This document shows, one piece after another, positions 4,639 through 7,317 of a stretch of 7,317 bases of DNA. Below the pieces are notes generated by a model. That model was given only the letters and a program-made list of their open reading frames with translations. It made no database searches and was not told where the DNA came from. This DNA is from Accumulibacter sp. (GTDB taxonomy: Bacteria > Pseudomonadota > Gammaproteobacteria > Burkholderiales > Rhodocyclaceae), in contig DPSD01000261.1 in the NCBI GenBank assembly GCA_003538495.1, positions 873-8,189 on the forward strand, read 5' to 3'. Position 1 is the stretch's first letter; each line of letters opens with the position of its first letter. Position numbers and translations under genes: made by a program.

Positions 4639-6867
4639 ATGGATCGCAAACTCAAATACCTGGCCGCGGCGTTGTTCGCTGCCGGACCCCTTAGCCTGAC
4701 GGCGCCGCTGGCACTGGCGCAGCAGAAGAACCCGGAACGCAATGTCTATTACGGCGAGACGCACGTCCACACCAGCTGGTCGTTCGATGCCTTCGCTTTC
4801 GGCGACACCGTCACCGGGCCCGAAACCTTCTACCAGTACTCGCTCGGCAAGCCGGTGGCCCACCCGGGTGGCTATCAGGTGAAGATCACCAAGCCGCTCG
4901 ACTGGGGTGCGGTAACCGAGCACGCCGAGTACATGGGGATGATTCAGGAGGCGATGGACCCCGGGTCGCCGCTGCGGAAGAACTCGCCGGTCGTCGCCGA
5001 AGCGTTCAAGGCGGGCGTGCGCGCCGATCCGCTGCTCGCTTTCAAGCTGTTGTCGCTGACCATCGCCAAGGGCGAGACAATCAAGCAGCTGGCCAATCCG
5101 GTGGTCGCCGCACCGGTCTGGAAACGGATCGTCGACATCGCCGACAAGTACTATCAACCTGGCACGTTCACGACCTTCGCCGCCTACGAGTGGACCGCCA
5201 CGCCAAATTCCAAAAATCTGCACCGCAACGTCTTCTTCCGGGATTCGACGAAGGTCCCGCAGGTGCCGTTCACGCCGCTCGATTCGACCGATCCGAGCGC
5301 ACTCTGGAACTGGATGGACCAGCAGCGCGCGGCGGGCAACGAGTTGCTCGCCATCTCGCACAATGCCAACCTGAGCGACGGCCTGATGTTTCCGACCGAG
5401 GTCGATCACACCGGCCGGCCGATCGACCGGGCGTGGGCCGAAGCGCGGCTGCGCAACGAGCCGCTGACCGAGATGAAACAGGTCAAGGGCCAGTCGGAGA
5501 CGACGCCGGGACTTTCGCCAAACGACGAGTTCGCCAACTACGAGGTCTTCGTCTGGCACCTCCTGGGCAGGAAAGGACCGCCCCCGCGCGAGTACGGCAG
5601 CTACGTACGGCAGGCGTACAAGGACGGCGTTGCCATGGAGCAGGCGCGTGGCTTCAACCCCTTCAAGTTTGGCGTGGTCGGCGGCTCGGACTCGCACGTC
5701 AGCGTCGTGCCTTACCGCCAGAAGAACTTCTTCGGCGTGCACGGGACCGTCGACGACACGCCGCAAGAGCGCATTGACGGCGCCACGGTGCTCGGACTCA
5801 ACAGTCTCTGGGTGACCCCAGCGGGTCTCAGCGCGGTATGGGCCGAGGAGAACACGCGCGAGGCGATCTTCGACGCGATGAAGCGCAAGGAGACCTACTC
5901 GACAAGTGGCGTGCGCGTAGCGGTGCGCTTCTTTGGCGGCTGGTCCCTGGATGCCGGGATGTTCAAGCAGAAGGACTGGGTCAAGTCGGCCTACGCCAGG
6001 GGCGTCCCGATGGGCGCCGACCTGCCGGCAAAGGACGCCCGGGCACCGACTTTCGCCGTCTGGGCCACGAAGGACCCGGACAGCGGCAATCTCGACCGCG
6101 TGCAGATCGTCAAGGGCTGGAGCATGCACGGCCAGTCGTTCGAGAAGGTCTACGACGTCGCCTGGGCAGGCGCGCGCAAGCGCGACCCAGCGACCGGCAA
6201 AGTACCCCCGATCGGCTCGACGGTGGACCTCGCGAGAGCGACCTACACCAATGCCATCGGCGCGGTGGAGCTGAAGGCGGTGTGGACGGACCCGGAATTC
6301 GATCCGAGCCTGGATGCCTTCTACTACACGCGGGTGCTGGAAATTCCGACGCCACGCTGGAGCACTATGCAGGCCGTCAAGCTGGGCAGGGTTCCGCCGA
6401 GCGGTCCGGGATTTTCCGCAATCATCCAGGAGCGCGCGTGGAGCTCGCCGATCTGGTACACGCCCAGTGCCGAGGCGCGCAAGGCCGCCCGGCCCGGCCT
6501 CACCGTGGCCGACCTGAAAAAGCAGGGTTCGCTGGCGCTGTCCGACGCGCAGCTCAAGGAGCTGCTGGTCGGCAAGACGGTCAAGGTACGGAACGCGGCC
6601 ACCGGCGAGCACTTCGAGATTCTGCACGGCACCACCGGTCGCCGCCTGATCACGAAGGTGAACGGAAGACAGGCCGCGCTGACCGGGGCGGGCGAGATGA
6701 TGCACGGTGGCGACCAGGACTACGAGATCCGCGACGGCCGTTTGCGCACGGACCTCAACGGCACCGAGTTCGAGGTAACGGTCTACAAGCTGGGCGACAA
6801 GTACGTGGCGGCGCGCAGCAACGAATTCGGCTACGCCAATTACGAGGTCGAGCCGCTGAAAGAATGA
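4639..6867 (+). CDS. Secreted DUF3604-family protein with PHP-like metal-binding motifs and a C-terminal extension
   Basis: The protein is 742 residues from ATG 4639, which has AGAGAGGA ending six bases upstream. A signal peptide (KYLAAALFAAGPLSL..LALA) should be cut after Ala27, so it acts in the periplasm or outside. The DUF3604 signature begins at once: YYGETHVHTSWSFDAF (37-52) with His42 and His44. Then come WGAVTEHAEYMG (89-100) with Glu94/His95, YEWTATP..KNLHRNVFF (183-200), AISHNAN (238-244) with His241, YEVFVW (301-306) and VVGGSDSHV (346-354) with Asp351/His353. The spread of HxH, EH, SH and DSH motifs resembles PHP-type metallophosphoesterases and amidohydrolases, so a metal-dependent hydrolase is a fair guess, but no reaction is known to me. 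The usual family end, QERAWSSPIWYTP, is at 597-609. About 130 more residues follow (to 742), with repeated short beta-like segments and the conserved-looking stretch YVAARSNEFGYANYEVE. The stop overlaps the next gene by four bases (ATGA). Confidence 0.9.
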   Translation: MDRKLKYLAAALFAAGPLSLTAPLALAQQKNPERNVYYGETHVHTSWSFDAFAFGDTVTGPETFYQYSLGKPVAHPGGYQVKITKPLDWGAVTEHAEYMGMIQEAMDPGSPLRKNSPVVAEAFKAGVRADPLLAFKLLSLTIAKGETIKQLANPVVAAPVWKRIVDIADKYYQPGTFTTFAAYEWTATPNSKNLHRNVFFRDSTKVPQVPFTPLDSTDPSALWNWMDQQRAAGNELLAISHNANLSDGLMFPTEVDHTGRPIDRAWAEARLRNEPLTEMKQVKGQSETTPGLSPNDEFANYEVFVWHLLGRKGPPPREYGSYVRQAYKDGVAMEQARGFNPFKFGVVGGSDSHVSVVPYRQKNFFGVHGTVDDTPQERIDGATVLGLNSLWVTPAGLSAVWAEENTREAIFDAMKRKETYSTSGVRVAVRFFGGWSLDAGMFKQKDWVKSAYARGVPMGADLPAKDARAPTFAVWATKDPDSGNLDRVQIVKGWSMHGQSFEKVYDVAWAGARKRDPATGKVPPIGSTVDLARATYTNAIGAVELKAVWTDPEFDPSLDAFYYTRVLEIPTPRWSTMQAVKLGRVPPSGPGFSAIIQERAWSSPIWYTPSAEARKAARPGLTVADLKKQGSLALSDAQLKELLVGKTVKVRNAATGEHFEILHGTTGRRLITKVNGRQAALTGAGEMMHGGDQDYEIRDGRLRTDLNGTEFEVTVYKLGDKYVAARSNEFGYANYEVEPLKE

Positions 6868-7157
6868 GCATCGATCGTGCGTTACCCGGCAAGGCGCGGC
6901 CGTCGCGTGTCGGGCGATGGCTGCGCGAGCCACCGCTGTTGCGGTTCCGGGTGGCTGGCGGCGTGCTGGTCGCCGTTCATGGCGCACTCAACCCGCAGGC
7001 TGGTGCATCATCCTCATCCAGTCAGGTCCGGCTGACCCGGGACGATCTGCGGCAATTGGCGATGGTCCGGGCGGTGAAATGGCAGCGCCCGCCGACGCCG
7101 GATGAAATGCACCGCCTGATCGAGAACAGGGTTGGCGATGAGGGTCCCATTGCCTGA
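6864..7157 (+). pseudogene. Truncated PpiC/SurA-type peptidyl-prolyl cis-trans isomerase, N-terminal fragment only
   Basis: The reading frame encodes 97 residues starting at an ATG that overlaps the DUF3604 stop (ATGA). The fragment follows the start of membrane-anchored parvulin-type isomerases: a short cytosolic head, REPPLLRFRVAGGVLVAVHG (21-40) as the single anchor helix, a NPQAG linker, and VRLTRDDLRQLAMV (56-69). Then come KWQRPPTPDEMHRLIENRV (72-90), which corresponds to the W-x-R-P-P-T-x-x-E-L...I..yvreEil segment of intact proteins. Homology stops near residue 92, where the frame enters foreign sequence and ends. The whole parvulin catalytic domain is missing, so the product, if made, would be an inactive anchored stub. 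Two arginines near the start of the anchor helix may show early decay. An intact version would help fold exported proteins, plausibly the outer-membrane or periplasmic products encoded upstream. The family call rests on recalled pattern, not on a search. Confidence 0.65.
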
Positions 7158-7317
7158 AGACCAAGGCCGGACGAGCGCGCTACGCGTTACGCGACGACCG
7201 AAGCGGTATTCGCGATCATCAAATCGGCGATGGGCTCTCGCCGCTTCTCTCGGCGCGAGTTGAAGGAGGTCAGCGGCGAGTGGACGCTGGTCTGCCTGGC
7301 GTGGAACTTGAAGCGCA
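7142..7317 (+). mobile_element. Remnant of an IS1182-like transposase, C-terminal end, frameshifted and continuing past the window
   Basis: Two consecutive pieces of one transposase tail are visible in different frames. Bases 7148-7192 encode HCLKTKAGRARYALR; bases 7197-7316 encode TTEAVFAIIKSAMGSRRFSR, then RELKEVSGEW and TLVCLAWNLKR. In DDE transposases of the IS1182 type these join as KTKAGRALYA.RK.TVEPVFG.IK...GFR.F.LRGL..V.GEW.L..LA.N.KR. The Glu of the VEPVFG block, normally the last of the DDE triad, is kept as the E of TTEAVF. Between CGC (7190-7192) and ACC (7197) only four bases stand where the family has about six, so a deletion of two bases (or equivalent) has broken the frame. 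The 5' part and left terminal repeat are absent, so this cannot move by itself. The family within the DDE_Tnp_1 group is less certain than the transposase call. Confidence 0.72.

Noticed and set aside
5838..6863. Extending the isomerase fragment upstream in its frame as a 439-residue protein
   Set aside because: The part before ATG 6864 is an out-of-frame reading of the DUF3604 gene; homology to isomerases starts only after that ATG.
4594..6987. Very long open frame on the minus strand (797 codons) opposite the DUF3604 gene
   Set aside because: It mirrors the codon pattern of a GC-rich gene on the other strand. Its translation is rich in Arg, Val and Leu with no family motif, while the + strand protein has a signal peptide, ribosome binding site and DUF3604 motifs.

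Overview
The window is GC-rich, densely coded on the + strand, and reads like a Gram-negative proteobacterial chromosome. An outer-membrane FadL-type porin, signal peptides and a DUF3604 protein followed by a PpiC-type foldase fit this. A betaproteobacterium of the Rhodocyclales / Candidatus Accumulibacter kind is my best guess from protein style alone; no marker gene proves it.

Left block (1-2608): four genes that overlap head to tail. They are the 3' end of a MEMO-family gene (amrB), an AMMECR1-family gene (amrA), a PflA-like radical SAM gene (amrS), and a protein with the outline of a dienelactone-hydrolase-type alpha/beta hydrolase that appears to lack the nucleophile serine and catalytic histidine. 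The first three are the AmmeMemoRadiSam cassette, conserved with human homologues (MEMO1, AMMECR1) but without a settled function. The fourth gene starts inside the amrS stop codon (TTGA overlap), so it looks translationally coupled to the cassette.

First intergenic region (2609-2985): no convincing gene. It holds two adjacent GC hairpins and, in an AT-rich patch, a 7-12-7 inverted repeat that flanks a TAATAT box. A strong ribosome binding site then leads into the next gene.

Right block (2986-7157): a FadL/OmpP1-family outer-membrane protein; after a 294-base gap, a secreted DUF3604 protein of 742 residues with PHP-like metal-binding motifs and a C-terminal extension of about 130 residues; then, overlapping by ATGA, the N-terminal end of a membrane-anchored PpiC/SurA-type peptidyl-prolyl isomerase. 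Together these look like an envelope module: hydrophobic-substrate entry, a periplasmic or secreted metallohydrolase, and a foldase.

Right edge (about 7142-7317): the isomerase gene breaks off and runs into the C-terminal end of an IS1182-like DDE transposase, itself frameshifted and missing its 5' part. This is the scar of an insertion followed by deletion, so the foldase is almost certainly non-functional here. I saw no tRNA, rRNA, CRISPR array or replication origin.
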